From positions 1 through 36,015 of the forward strand of contig NZ_LWRV01000031.1 of NCBI RefSeq assembly GCF_009372215.1: 36,015 bases of DNA, written 5' to 3'. Below are positions 8,737 to 15,595 of the stretch, piece by piece (within the stretch, counting starts at the first letter, position 1; each line of letters starts with the position of its first letter). This stretch comes from Acinetobacter portensis. Its GTDB lineage: Bacteria > Pseudomonadota > Gammaproteobacteria > Pseudomonadales > Moraxellaceae. The notes under the pieces were generated by a model that saw only the letters and a program-made list of their open reading frames with translations, had not been told where the DNA came from and did no database searches. A program made the translations under genes and the position numbers.

Positions 8737-9168
8737 GTGGTCAAGAAACTAACCTTTTTGAGTTTAATATGCGGTGGATTAAGTGCCTGTACATCTATTC
8801 AAGTGAATAACACTGAAGGTTTTCAAGCAAAACATCTTCAGAAAATTTGCATTATTCACAATCCTAAAGTCATTATTGATGGCTTTGAAACAACCATGAT
8901 TCAAAGCTTTAAAAGATATAATATTCAAGCACAAGTTTATCCTGAAAATGCAAAACCTGTATTTTGTGATGTCACAATGACATATACAGCCTTACGAACA
9001 TGGGATGTTGTGACCTATTTAAGCTCCGCTCAATTTACATTGTATAAAGACAACAAACAGGTTTCTGAAGCAAAATTTCATTTAAAAGGGAAGGGTGGAT
9101 TCGCTTTTAATAAATGGCGATCTACCGAAACTAAAGTAAATGAATTAGTCGACGAATTATTAAAATAA
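8737..9168 (+). CDS. Sbal_3080-like small lipoprotein
   Basis: A 143-residue predicted lipoprotein. A GTG start with AGGGA just upstream is followed by a short signal peptide with a lipobox at LSAC (Cys18). The mature part contains ICIIHNPKVIIDGFE, VTMTYTALRTWDVVTYLSSAQFTLYKDNKQV and a C-terminal HLKGKGGFAFNKWRSTETKVNELVDELLK. I recognise this pattern from the family called Sbal_3080, whose role is unknown. It would be lipid-anchored in the cell envelope. It is the chromosomal gene next to the left end of the integrated element, and before insertion it was probably the gene directly following mnmE in tail-to-tail orientation. Confidence 0.75.
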   Translation: MVKKLTFLSLICGGLSACTSIQVNNTEGFQAKHLQKICIIHNPKVIIDGFETTMIQSFKRYNIQAQVYPENAKPVFCDVTMTYTALRTWDVVTYLSSAQFTLYKDNKQVSEAKFHLKGKGGFAFNKWRSTETKVNELVDELLK

Positions 9169-9170
9169 AA

Positions 9171-9194
9171 AAAAGCCCTCAATTGAGGGCTTTT
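9171..9194. terminator. Intrinsic terminator after the lipoprotein gene
   Basis: AAAAGCCCTC and GAGGGCTTTT form a perfect stem around AATT. It is symmetrical, so it may originally also have ended the mnmE transcript coming from the other side. Confidence 0.88.
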
Positions 9195-9202
9195 AAAAAT
9201 CT

Positions 9203-9222
9203 AATTACTTTCCAATACAGAA
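9203..9222. repeat. Attachment site repeat, left end of the element
   Basis: The sequence aattactttccaatacagaa is identical to 15576-15595. This is the copy displaced from mnmE. Read on the minus strand it still spells the last five mnmE codons and the stop (F-C-I-G-K-stop), but it is detached from the gene. Confidence 0.93.
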
Positions 9223-9281
9223 CACAATAAAACAAAATAAAAATATTAAATTCAATAACTTACTAATAATTTAATGGTTTA

Positions 9282-9300
9282 GTGACTAATTGGTGACTAA
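9282..9300 (+). repeat. Two GTGACTAA repeats, candidate integrase arm sites (left)
   Basis: GTGACTAA occurs at 9282-9289 and 9293-9300, 11 bp apart (one helical turn), 60-80 bp inside the left att repeat. The same octamer recurs near the other end, which suggests arm-type binding sites of the integrase. Confidence 0.6.
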
Positions 9301-9381
9301 ATTTACAATGTTTAAGAATAATTTATACACACGTTAGAAATATATTTTCGGCTATGTTTATTACGCCCAAAATACATCTTT

Positions 9382-10194
9382 TTACTTCTCTGAATGTTTT
9401 AACTTTTCTTTTGATTCAATTGCTTTAGGAAATTGGGCTTTTAGCTCATCAGTAGTTTTTTGAACATCCTCTTTCTTAACTGTTTTTGAAATTTCGTCAA
9501 TACAGGTTATATCTACAACTTTACATTTTTCAAAATCATTAGATACTTTGCTTAAGCCTAACGTTGAAACAGCATAGGTAAAAACGGCTTGTTTATACTG
9601 ACTATTTTTCCCAGACAAATCTTTATCTTCAAACTTTAAAGCATCATCAAGTATTTTCTTTTCAAATGTTTTTAAGAAAATACAATCTTCTAAAATAGGA
9701 CTCCCTGCTATTTCACTATTACCAGTACACAAGAATGTAACTTTATCACCCTTATTTAATTCAGCTACTTTTCCTTGGTCAATTTTATTAAATTTTAATA
9801 ATGGTGAATTAAAGCCATAGTTAGCATTCGTCTTTAAATTAACAACTGGTTTATCATCTATGCCAGCCTCAATTCCACCTATAGCACCAGTGATAAAGAA
9901 TTGTTTATCTTTATATAAATTATTAGCTCTGATTTCATTTTTATCGTAATCGCTTGTGATTTTTTCGGCTGTGTAAAGAGGATAGTATTCAGTAATTTGA
10001 ACATCCCCACCATCAGATAATGTTTCAAATTCATCTTTTATAGCAAATTCTAAAAACTCTTTACCTTTTTCAGAAAACAACTCTTCTTTTACTTTCGTAT
10101 TGTTTATATCTTGTTGACTAGTTGAATTATCTTTACTTTCTTGACCACAGCCAATAAGGAGTAATACACCCATTAAAATTGATGTTTTTTTCAT
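9382..10194 (-). CDS. Element-borne lipoprotein with OB-fold-like domain
   Basis: A 270-residue predicted lipoprotein. The signal peptide ends in a lipobox LIGC with Cys16 (MKKTSILMGVLLLIGC), and the mature chain begins GQES. Residues about 78-172 resemble the tRNA_anti-like OB-fold family: a NEIRANNLYKDKQFFITGAIGGI core, a K/N-rich strand, then ELNKGDKVTFLCTGNSEIAGSPILEDCIF. The C-terminal third is lysine-rich, with Cys at 223 and 230 and a helical tail. There is no clear ribosome binding site. It is the only element gene with no evident part in integration or replication, so it is a cargo candidate. Phage-borne lipoproteins often block superinfection, but that role here is only a guess. Confidence 0.75.
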   Translation of the reverse strand: MKKTSILMGVLLLIGCGQESKDNSTSQQDINNTKVKEELFSEKGKEFLEFAIKDEFETLSDGGDVQITEYYPLYTAEKITSDYDKNEIRANNLYKDKQFFITGAIGGIEAGIDDKPVVNLKTNANYGFNSPLLKFNKIDQGKVAELNKGDKVTFLCTGNSEIAGSPILEDCIFLKTFEKKILDDALKFEDKDLSGKNSQYKQAVFTYAVSTLGLSKVSNDFEKCKVVDITCIDEISKTVKKEDVQKTTDELKAQFPKAIESKEKLKHSEK

Positions 10195-10416
10195 AATCGA
10201 TTAATTTTAAAACAAAAATACATACTAACCAAATATAAACACATAATCCATAAATAGTTAATATGTTAGTAACGTGTCCGTAAAATCTTATTAATTTAGT
10301 ACTTTAATTTTTTTTGCAGAAGTCTTGATAATATTCTCTCGTACTGCTCAATTAAATCCTAGATAGTTTTTGGACGACTTAAAGGAAATGATTTTTCAAA
10401 ACACATATTTTATAGG
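10195..10416. other. Noncoding stretch between the lipoprotein gene and the iterons
   Basis: AT-rich DNA upstream of the lipoprotein gene, which must hold its promoter. I see no convincing -35/-10 pair, hairpin or small gene. It runs into the iteron array at 10417. Confidence 0.5.
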
Positions 10417-10618
10417 GGTAACGTAGGTAACACGGGTAACACCCTTGATATAGTATCATTTAAGACTGTTACCTCACTTTTATAGAATAGGTAACAAAGG
10501 GAACAAATAAATTGATTTAATCAAAATTTGTTACCTCTGCTACCTCTTGCATTTTAGTATAGGTAACACCCTCAAAACCCTTACATATAAGCCTGTTACC
10601 TTTGTTACCTCTGTTACC
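10417..10618. repeat. Dyad-symmetric iteron array, candidate replication origin of the element
   Basis: GGTAAC hexamers occur on + at 10417, 10426, 10435, 10490 and 10562, with a one-mismatch copy GGGAAC at 10499. On the minus strand (read as GTTACC on +) they occur at 10468, 10530, 10595, 10604 and 10613, with a one-mismatch copy GCTACC at 10539. Neighbours are 9 bp apart within each cluster. Every copy has a mirror partner in opposite orientation about 10517.5, to within one base. The centre is AT-rich with TTGAT/ATCAA arms at 10512-10524. The array abuts the stop codon of the helicase gene. Iterons next to a replication helicase suggest an origin. Confidence 0.75.
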
Positions 10619-13057
10619 TTAATTTAAAGCTTCCCAGCTAAAAATAGATTCTTTCACCGCATAAACTTTGATTGAATTAGCTTTAGATGGGAGTCTCACA
10701 GTCTTACCTGTCTTACCTGTGTCATGCTCAAGTAAACCATAAGCTTGTAATGCTTTTGCGACTTTTCGGCTATCATAGCCCTTGCATACTTCCTTTTTAA
10801 ATTGTTCATTCAGCACATAGAATATCTTTGCACCATTGTCTATTTTCCAATAACCAACACGGTTAATAATTTTCTCGTTGTGGTCAGGGTCGGGGGTAAT
10901 CGCTTCAAATCGGCTTGATTCATTCGCCTCAAAAAATGCCTTAACATGAGTAATCATTTCTCTATGTTCATAATCACCAACTTGCTCAAAACCATTTAAC
11001 CACTGATTAAAAACTTTCTTTACAGCATTCAATGCTGTGCCTGTTTTCCATCCTGTGATATTGGCTTTAGTTGCAAGCTCTCCAGCAGTTGCTACAAGCG
11101 CAAAATAGTTCGCTACTCGTGTGATATGCCCTTGAGTATTGCTCTCTGTTAAAACCTCTCTATAAGCCTCTAGCAAAGCCCTAGCTTCATCCATAATGTG
11201 ACTTTTATCATTGGTTAGATACTCAAGCCATTGAATGCCAGCCACGCCATAACAATCATTAATACGCTTGTTTAATTCAATCGCTTGCTTTGCTCCATCC
11301 TCTGCAAAATCTATACAATCAAAAATACCGTATTCAGATTGGTCTATATCAATATCAGCTAAACGTATTTCTTGCCCAAGCTTAGCTTTTTGACCTTGCT
11401 CAAGCATGATTTCTTTCAAGCTCTTTTCACCACTTGATAAAAATAATACTTTCCATTTATACGTAGCCTTTGCTGTAATTTGCTTAGTCATACGACCTTT
11501 ACCCGAACCATTGGCAAGCATATAAATGATATTACCTAGCTCTTTAGGGTTCGCTATTTCGCCAATTTCATCCAAGACTAAAAAGCTATCATTGTGCATA
11601 TAAGCTGTATGCTCTATCGCATTACCTGTAGCTTTCCATGTTCTATAAAAATTCTTTGGATTACCCCATACAGAACACGCTAAATTTAAGCCTGTGCTTT
11701 TTCCTTTAGATGAACCGCCTTTAAAGTGAAAACCCCCACCTTGTTGGTTAAGAGGGTCAAGCAATTGTCCAGCAAACGCTGTGCATAATGAAAATACCAA
11801 TAGGCTGTGATTCTCTACAAGTTTTGATACTTCACTTTGCCACTGTTCTAATGAGCCTTTAGATTGATAGAGATTATCTAAGCCATGATTTGCTTGATAA
11901 ACAATGATTTCATTATTTGCACTCGTTCCGAATTTCTTATGAGGCAATACGAATATATTTTCATGCCATCCCACTTTATCTACACATAAAGCACGTTGCT
12001 CAGTTGGATAGTTCATTAGATAGCTTTGAAACAGACCTCTTGAGCGATAATCAGAGGCTATTTTCACGCCTTGATAAGATAAAGTTTTACGCAAATCAGC
12101 CCCATCCGTTTGGAATAACTCCATAGATAAAGCCTGTGTATGCTCTATATCATTATCATCTTTCCATTTGAGTAAAACGCCCCAGTTATTACTCGTGCAA
12201 TCATGGGTTTTTGCTTCAACCATAATTAAGCTAGATACAAAGCGTTTTTGTAAAAATCCTTTGCTATCATTTTCAGCAAAATAAATACCATCCTTTAAAA
12301 TGTGAAAATATCCATTTTCCCACTTCATTGGTTTAGCTAAATGACCTTTCTGTAAAGTCGGCTTTTTGGGTAGTTTTTTTATTGCATCATCAAAAAACTG
12401 TTTAACTTGTTCAGCATCATCATATTGAGATAAGTCAATAAAACAGTCATCACCATCTATGATTTGATACTGATTAAGTAAACGTACTTGAGTTGTGTTT
12501 TCGAGTGTTTGATAAGGCTCTGTTTTAATGTGTTCAGCTCTGACAGGCAAATATAGATACTGATAACCAGCATTCGATAACTGATTAATTACACACTCTA
12601 TTTGCTTAAAGTCTTTAGGCTTTAATTCAGTTAAATGCTTATTACATAGATGTGGCAATACAACCAAAACAACGGCATAACCTGTTTGCGCAAGTTTGAA
12701 AAATTCCTCTAACGCGCGCGCGATTATAACAGGCTTATCTTTCTCTAAATCACCATAATAAGCAAAGCCTTTACCTTGCCCATTAGGAATGATTTGCACT
12801 GGTTTTTCATCTTGCAATACAGCACACTGAATAAGCTCTAAATATTCATCATAGATAGGTAAAATCAAAGGATTTTCGTACTCAACACCCTCAATAGTCA
12901 CTATTGCATCGTCAAGATAAATCGAGCAATTAGGACTACCAAAACGCTGAATAATAGGGTGACACTTAAATGTGCCATCCTGTGGATTTAAGGTCTTACA
13001 ATTTGCTAAAATGTCACTAGGCTTTTCTAAGCTCGGGGCTTTTTGATATGCGTTCAT
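10619..13057 (-). CDS. DUF927-type helicase / primase-like replication protein
   Basis: An 812-residue protein. Residues about 40-140 look like a decayed TOPRIM-type primase region (PLILPIYDEYLELIQCAVLQ, PNGQGKGFAYYG); the usual EGxAT is replaced by ARALEEF, so primase activity is doubtful. Residues about 240-590 match the DUF927 ATPase pattern: GWHENIFVLP, Walker A GGSSKGKST at 447-455, Walker B FLVLDE at 492-497, then GSGKGRM and a VLFLSSGE sensor-like strand. The C-terminal 120 residues look like a winged-helix region (HVKAFFEANESSRFE, NRVGYWKI, RKVAKALQAYGLL). A GGGGGGAG ribosome binding site precedes the ATG. It probably unwinds DNA at the adjacent iterons, as the P4 alpha protein does at its origin; that role is inferred. 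Confidence 0.82.
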   Translation of the reverse strand: MNAYQKAPSLEKPSDILANCKTLNPQDGTFKCHPIIQRFGSPNCSIYLDDAIVTIEGVEYENPLILPIYDEYLELIQCAVLQDEKPVQIIPNGQGKGFAYYGDLEKDKPVIIARALEEFFKLAQTGYAVVLVVLPHLCNKHLTELKPKDFKQIECVINQLSNAGYQYLYLPVRAEHIKTEPYQTLENTTQVRLLNQYQIIDGDDCFIDLSQYDDAEQVKQFFDDAIKKLPKKPTLQKGHLAKPMKWENGYFHILKDGIYFAENDSKGFLQKRFVSSLIMVEAKTHDCTSNNWGVLLKWKDDNDIEHTQALSMELFQTDGADLRKTLSYQGVKIASDYRSRGLFQSYLMNYPTEQRALCVDKVGWHENIFVLPHKKFGTSANNEIIVYQANHGLDNLYQSKGSLEQWQSEVSKLVENHSLLVFSLCTAFAGQLLDPLNQQGGGFHFKGGSSKGKSTGLNLACSVWGNPKNFYRTWKATGNAIEHTAYMHNDSFLVLDEIGEIANPKELGNIIYMLANGSGKGRMTKQITAKATYKWKVLFLSSGEKSLKEIMLEQGQKAKLGQEIRLADIDIDQSEYGIFDCIDFAEDGAKQAIELNKRINDCYGVAGIQWLEYLTNDKSHIMDEARALLEAYREVLTESNTQGHITRVANYFALVATAGELATKANITGWKTGTALNAVKKVFNQWLNGFEQVGDYEHREMITHVKAFFEANESSRFEAITPDPDHNEKIINRVGYWKIDNGAKIFYVLNEQFKKEVCKGYDSRKVAKALQAYGLLEHDTGKTGKTVRLPSKANSIKVYAVKESIFSWEALN

Positions 13058-13069
13058 TAGCTCCCCCCT

Positions 13070-13165
13070 TTATGCTTTAATTAGGCATTCAATGCCGATT
13101 AGAAAAAGAATATAAATCACCCCATAAAACAGCCCTAAAGCTAAATCAAATAGATACTGTTTCAT
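13070..13165 (-). CDS. 31-residue membrane micropeptide in the replication operon
   Basis: A small open frame, MKQYLFDLALGLFYGVIYIL plus 11 further residues, that is almost entirely one hydrophobic helix ending in CLIKA. Its ATG lies 2 bases after the stop codon of the upstream HTH gene, with AGAGGTG 7 bases before it. Its stop is followed within 13 bases by the start of the helicase gene, so it fills the gap in a tightly packed operon. A signal-anchor or small membrane effector is possible. I do not recognise a family. The support is the ribosome binding site, the hydrophobicity and the packing. Confidence 0.5.
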   Translation of the reverse strand: MKQYLFDLALGLFYGVIYILFLIGIECLIKA

Positions 13166-13167
13166 GA

Positions 13168-13377
13168 TTACACCTCTTTAAGTTCATAACGTGCATGGCT
13201 GGCATGATTTGAACGGTTTTTCACTTTATGCGTCACAATGTCATAACCAGCATTGCGTAAACACTTGATAATTGCGCTTAGGCGATAGCACATAAACAAA
13301 TTGATTGCTTCGGCTTGTGAAAGGGTGTGACCTTGTTTTAAATGATTAAGAATTAAAATCTTTTGTGAATGAATCAT
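13168..13377 (-). CDS. Small helix-turn-helix protein
   Basis: A 69-residue protein of the phage and island HTH type (HTH_39-like). QKILILNHLKQGHTLSQAEAINLFMCYRLSAIIKCLRNAGYDIVTHKV gives a helix, a turn with the SQAEA-NLF-Y-RLSA-I recognition unit, and a wing. The basic tail ends in ARYELKEV, as in that family. Its start codon overlaps the stop of the AlpA-type gene (ATGA), which indicates translational coupling. It probably helps control the operon or binds element DNA. Confidence 0.72.
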   Translation of the reverse strand: MIHSQKILILNHLKQGHTLSQAEAINLFMCYRLSAIIKCLRNAGYDIVTHKVKNRSNHASHARYELKEV

Positions 13378-13616
13378 GGCTTAACCTCCATCATTGCAAT
13401 AGAGGCGTTACGACTTGCTATACGTTCAGCTATCCATTCATTTACTTCGGATTCTATCCACGCTACTCTACGTTCAGATAGTACAACGGGCTTAGGAAAG
13501 CGACCCTTTGCCATTTCTGCATAGATTGAAGATGGACCATAGCCAGTTTTGGCTTGTACTTCTTTCCTGCGAATTAAACGCAAATTTTGAGCTTGTTGCT
13601 CTTTTAACAATGTCAT
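13374..13616 (-). CDS. AlpA-family transcriptional regulator / excisionase-like
   Basis: An 80-residue protein. LRLIRRKEVQAKTGYGPSSIYAEMAKGRFPKPVVLSERRVAWIESEVNEWIAERI is the AlpA/MerR-like winged-helix signature, including the GRFPKPV and W-x-x-x-E-V-x-x-W blocks. The frame is open further upstream to 13703, but that extension is hydrophobic and unlike the family. The ATG at 13616 has GAGGTG 5 bases upstream and gives the usual length. In P4-like and related elements AlpA activates or assists integrase action. It is first in an operon with the HTH, micropeptide and helicase genes. Confidence 0.83.
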   Translation of the reverse strand: MTLLKEQQAQNLRLIRRKEVQAKTGYGPSSIYAEMAKGRFPKPVVLSERRVAWIESEVNEWIAERIASRNASIAMMEVKP

Positions 13617-13723
13617 AAGACACCTCATTAAAAGGTTGCCTAGACACAAAACAGAAAGGATTAGAAAGAGATAGAAAGGGCATTGCTGAAATTTAAAGCG
13701 CAACTATCTAAAACATCCATCCA

Positions 13724-13752
13724 CTAATAGTATGGAATATGTTTTAATACAA
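13724..13752 (-). promoter_or_regulatory. Candidate promoter of the alpA-helicase operon
   Basis: On the minus strand TTGTAT (13752-13747) lies 17 bp before TATTAG (13729-13724), about 110 bases before the AlpA start. It is a motif match only; an overlapping TTGAAT/TTAAAA pair is an alternative. Confidence 0.35.
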
Positions 13753-13839
13753 CTCATAAAAATAATTCAATAGTTGTTTACGCTCAAATCATGAACAATT
13801 AACTCAATCGTTTCACATATCTAAAGTTCCTTTAGGTTT

Positions 13840-13920
13840 GTACCTGTAAGTAGGCGATTACAAAATACAGTGAAGCGTCAACTTCACTCCGAGCCCGATG
13901 CGTCAACATCGGGTTTTTTA
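13840..13920 (+). ncRNA. Candidate small RNA: twin hairpins with identical CGTCAA loops
   Basis: Hairpin 1 is GTGAAG (13870-13875), CGTCAA, CTTCAC (13882-13887). Hairpin 2 is CCCGATG (13894-13900), CGTCAA, CATCGGG (13907-13913), followed by six Ts, so it is a terminator on the + strand. The two loops are the same, while the stems differ but are each perfect. It lies between the integrase and alpA, transcribed opposite to both. It resembles the phage-type antisense RNAs (C4/P4 CI) that control satellite and prophage immunity, but I cannot confirm the family. The 5' end is a guess, as no clear promoter is seen. Confidence 0.6.
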
Positions 13921-14123
13921 TTACATAAAATAAAGTGTGCCTGTACCGTATCAAGGGTCTAATCAGACTTCACTTGAACAAACTAGAACACTTTGTATGC
14001 AACTAAAACAAGTCTAACTTGCCCTTATCATAGAATGCAATTTTTTTTTTAACCTTTATTTGCTTTACTGATATTGAATTTCATCAATAACATGATTACA
14101 ATGCGTCTCCCTTACAAATAGGC
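13921..14123. other. Noncoding stretch downstream of the integrase gene
   Basis: AT-rich DNA containing a run of ten or more Ts near 14041. It is probably the untranslated 3' side of int. I see no gene or clear hairpin in it. Confidence 0.4.
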
Positions 14124-15374
14124 TTACACACTTTTATATTTATTGTTAAAAAACAATATATTAGATTGATAAATCACATCAAAAATAAAATTACTCCATT
14201 TTTGCATCATCTTTATTCGTTCCTCTGCATACTCAGCTTTGTTATATGTTGCACGTACACCAAAGGCAGAATGGTTCAAACATTTCTCGATTGCATCACG
14301 ATTAAAGCCTTGCTCGTTTAAATGGGTGCTTGCCGTTCGCCGTAAATCATGAATTGTAAAATCAGGAATATCAGTTAAAGCCAAAGCCGATTTTTGTGCC
14401 GTATTAAACGCATTATGACTAATATGCGTACCACTTTTACGACCTACAAATACATAAGGCTCATCACCAGCAATCGTTTTGAGTTCTTTTAAAATCTCAA
14501 TAATTTGGTCAGACATATAAACGACCATTTCACGGCTGTGACCTGTTTTGCTATCTGCTTTTGTTTCAGGAATACGCCATATCCGTTGCTCAAAATCTAT
14601 ATGCGACCATTCAGCTCTCAATAGCTCTGATTTTCTTAATAGTGTTAGCAATGAAAGCAGTAAGCCTAATTTTCTAGCTCTATAAATTCTTGAGTTTAAA
14701 AGGGTCGTATAAAACTTTCGGATTTCTTCTGTAGATAAATATCTATCTCTAGGCTTACTTTTAAATACATGCCTTGATGGAATCGCTAAAACAGGATTGT
14801 AGGGTGCTAATCCAAGCGTAACAGCATAATCAAACATACGTTTTAATAAGCCTCGTACTTGATTAGCAGAAGCATCATAACCTTGTTCTTTTTTGCGCCA
14901 TATCACACGGCGAATATCATCCATAGAAATGTCTTTCACAGCGATATGCCCAATATATGGGTAAATATCATTGTTCAAACACAAAATCATGTTATAGGGA
15001 TTTTTACGGTCTTTTTTAATAACTTCATTCAAATAGCGTTCGCCATATTCTTTAAGCAAAACATTTTTTACATTCCCAGCTTTCTTATTTTCTTTTTCTT
15101 GTTTTGGGGAAATACCTTTAGCAACTTGTGAAGCGGATTCATCTCGTAACTGCCTAGCATCTTGTAAGGACAAATCAGGATAACGACCTAGAACAAGTCT
15201 TTCCTGTTTACCGTTCAAAGAATAGCGATACCACCACGACTTTACGCCCGTAGTCGTAATATCTAAAAAAAGCCCATTCGCAATTTTATCTTTTGCTGTA
15301 TAACGCTTGTCTTGCGCTTTTAAGTTTTTAATTTCTCTGTCTGTCGAAAAAACTATAGTTTCTGCCTTAGCCAT
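14124..15374 (-). CDS. int: Tyrosine site-specific integrase (P4 type)
   Basis: A 416-residue integrase. Residues 1-95 form the DUF4102-type arm-binding domain (RYTAKDKIANGLFLDITTTGVKSWWYRYSLNGKQERLVLGRYPDLSLQDAR). Residues about 105-200 form the SAM-like core-binding domain, and 205-385 the catalytic domain. The catalytic residues are Arg247 (LLRKSEL), a Lys in PETKADSK (272 or 276), His342 and Arg345 (IHDLRRTAST), His368 (LNHSA), and the nucleophile Tyr377 (RATYNKAEY). It should recombine the att repeats at the end of mnmE. The gene lies 203 bp from the right att repeat, as expected. A GTGACTAA motif overlaps its translation start region, so the integrase may repress itself. The C-terminal tail (ILFFNNKYKSV) is unusually hydrophobic. 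Confidence 0.93.
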   Translation of the reverse strand: MAKAETIVFSTDREIKNLKAQDKRYTAKDKIANGLFLDITTTGVKSWWYRYSLNGKQERLVLGRYPDLSLQDARQLRDESASQVAKGISPKQEKENKKAGNVKNVLLKEYGERYLNEVIKKDRKNPYNMILCLNNDIYPYIGHIAVKDISMDDIRRVIWRKKEQGYDASANQVRGLLKRMFDYAVTLGLAPYNPVLAIPSRHVFKSKPRDRYLSTEEIRKFYTTLLNSRIYRARKLGLLLSLLTLLRKSELLRAEWSHIDFEQRIWRIPETKADSKTGHSREMVVYMSDQIIEILKELKTIAGDEPYVFVGRKSGTHISHNAFNTAQKSALALTDIPDFTIHDLRRTASTHLNEQGFNRDAIEKCLNHSAFGVRATYNKAEYAEERIKMMQKWSNFIFDVIYQSNILFFNNKYKSV

Positions 15375-15377
15375 ATT

Positions 15378-15434
15378 TTAGTCACCATGCAAAATAATGA
15401 AGTCACCTTTATCTTGTGACTTATCAGTGACTAA
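15378..15434. repeat. Four GTGAC(TAA) motifs upstream of int, candidate arm sites (right)
   Basis: TTAGTCAC (15378-15385, GTGACTAA on minus), GTCAC (15402-15406), GTGAC (15416-15420) and GTGACTAA (15427-15434). The two complete octamers match those at 9282 and 9293 near the other end. The first lies just before the int start codon, and the group is 140-200 bp from the right att core. Confidence 0.6.
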
Positions 15435-15466
15435 AAAATCATAGCACTAGATGAATCCATAGAACA

Positions 15467-15560
15467 TATTGGAATAACAAAAAGGAATAAAAAAAGCACT
15501 AAGTATATAAAACTTAATGCTATTTAATTTATATTGGAATGTGTTAGAACTTATTGGAAT
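15467..15560 (+). repeat. Three TATTGGAAT repeats next to the right att site
   Basis: TATTGGAAT occurs at 15467-15475, 15532-15540 and 15552-15560, the last two 20 bp apart. Eight of the nine bases (TATTGGAA) equal the att core read on the minus strand, so these look like extra integrase core-type sites in inverted orientation to the core TTCCAATA at 15583-15590. The first and last share the longer context AGAAC-T/A-TATTGGAAT. Confidence 0.55.
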
Positions 15561-15575
15561 ATCACCCAATTTTTA

Positions 15576-15595
15576 AATTACTTTCCAATACAGAA
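15576..15595. repeat. Attachment site repeat, right end (3' end of mnmE)
   Basis: An exact copy of 9203-9222. On the minus strand it contains the codons for Phe-Cys-Ile-Gly-Lys and the stop of mnmE, plus two bases beyond. Insertion at this position leaves the mnmE product unchanged. Confidence 0.93.

Larger units (their letters stand above)
9203..15595. mobile_element. Integrated element at the 3' end of mnmE, satellite-like
   Basis: A 6.4-kb segment bounded by an exact 20-bp direct repeat. All its genes lie on the minus strand: integrase next to the mnmE end, then the AlpA-type regulator, small HTH, small membrane peptide and DUF927 helicase, then an iteron array and a lipoprotein. There are no capsid, portal, tail, terminase, relaxase or type IV secretion genes. 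The integrase, alpA, replication-helicase and iteron order recalls P4-like satellites, and the target recalls SGI1-family islands that use mnmE (thdF/trmE). The lipoprotein end looks like a cargo site. The boundaries are well supported; the class and mobility are inferred. Confidence 0.9.

Noticed and set aside
9203..9222. A tRNA gene as the integration target
   Set aside because: No tRNA-like cloverleaf is present; the repeat is explained entirely by the 3' end of mnmE.
10417..10618. CRISPR array
   Set aside because: The repeats are only 6-9 bp, occur in both orientations and have no equal-length unique spacers.
13617..13703. Hydrophobic N-terminal extension of the AlpA-type protein
   Set aside because: The ATG at 13616 has a proper ribosome binding site and starts the family sequence; the extension is not typical of AlpA.
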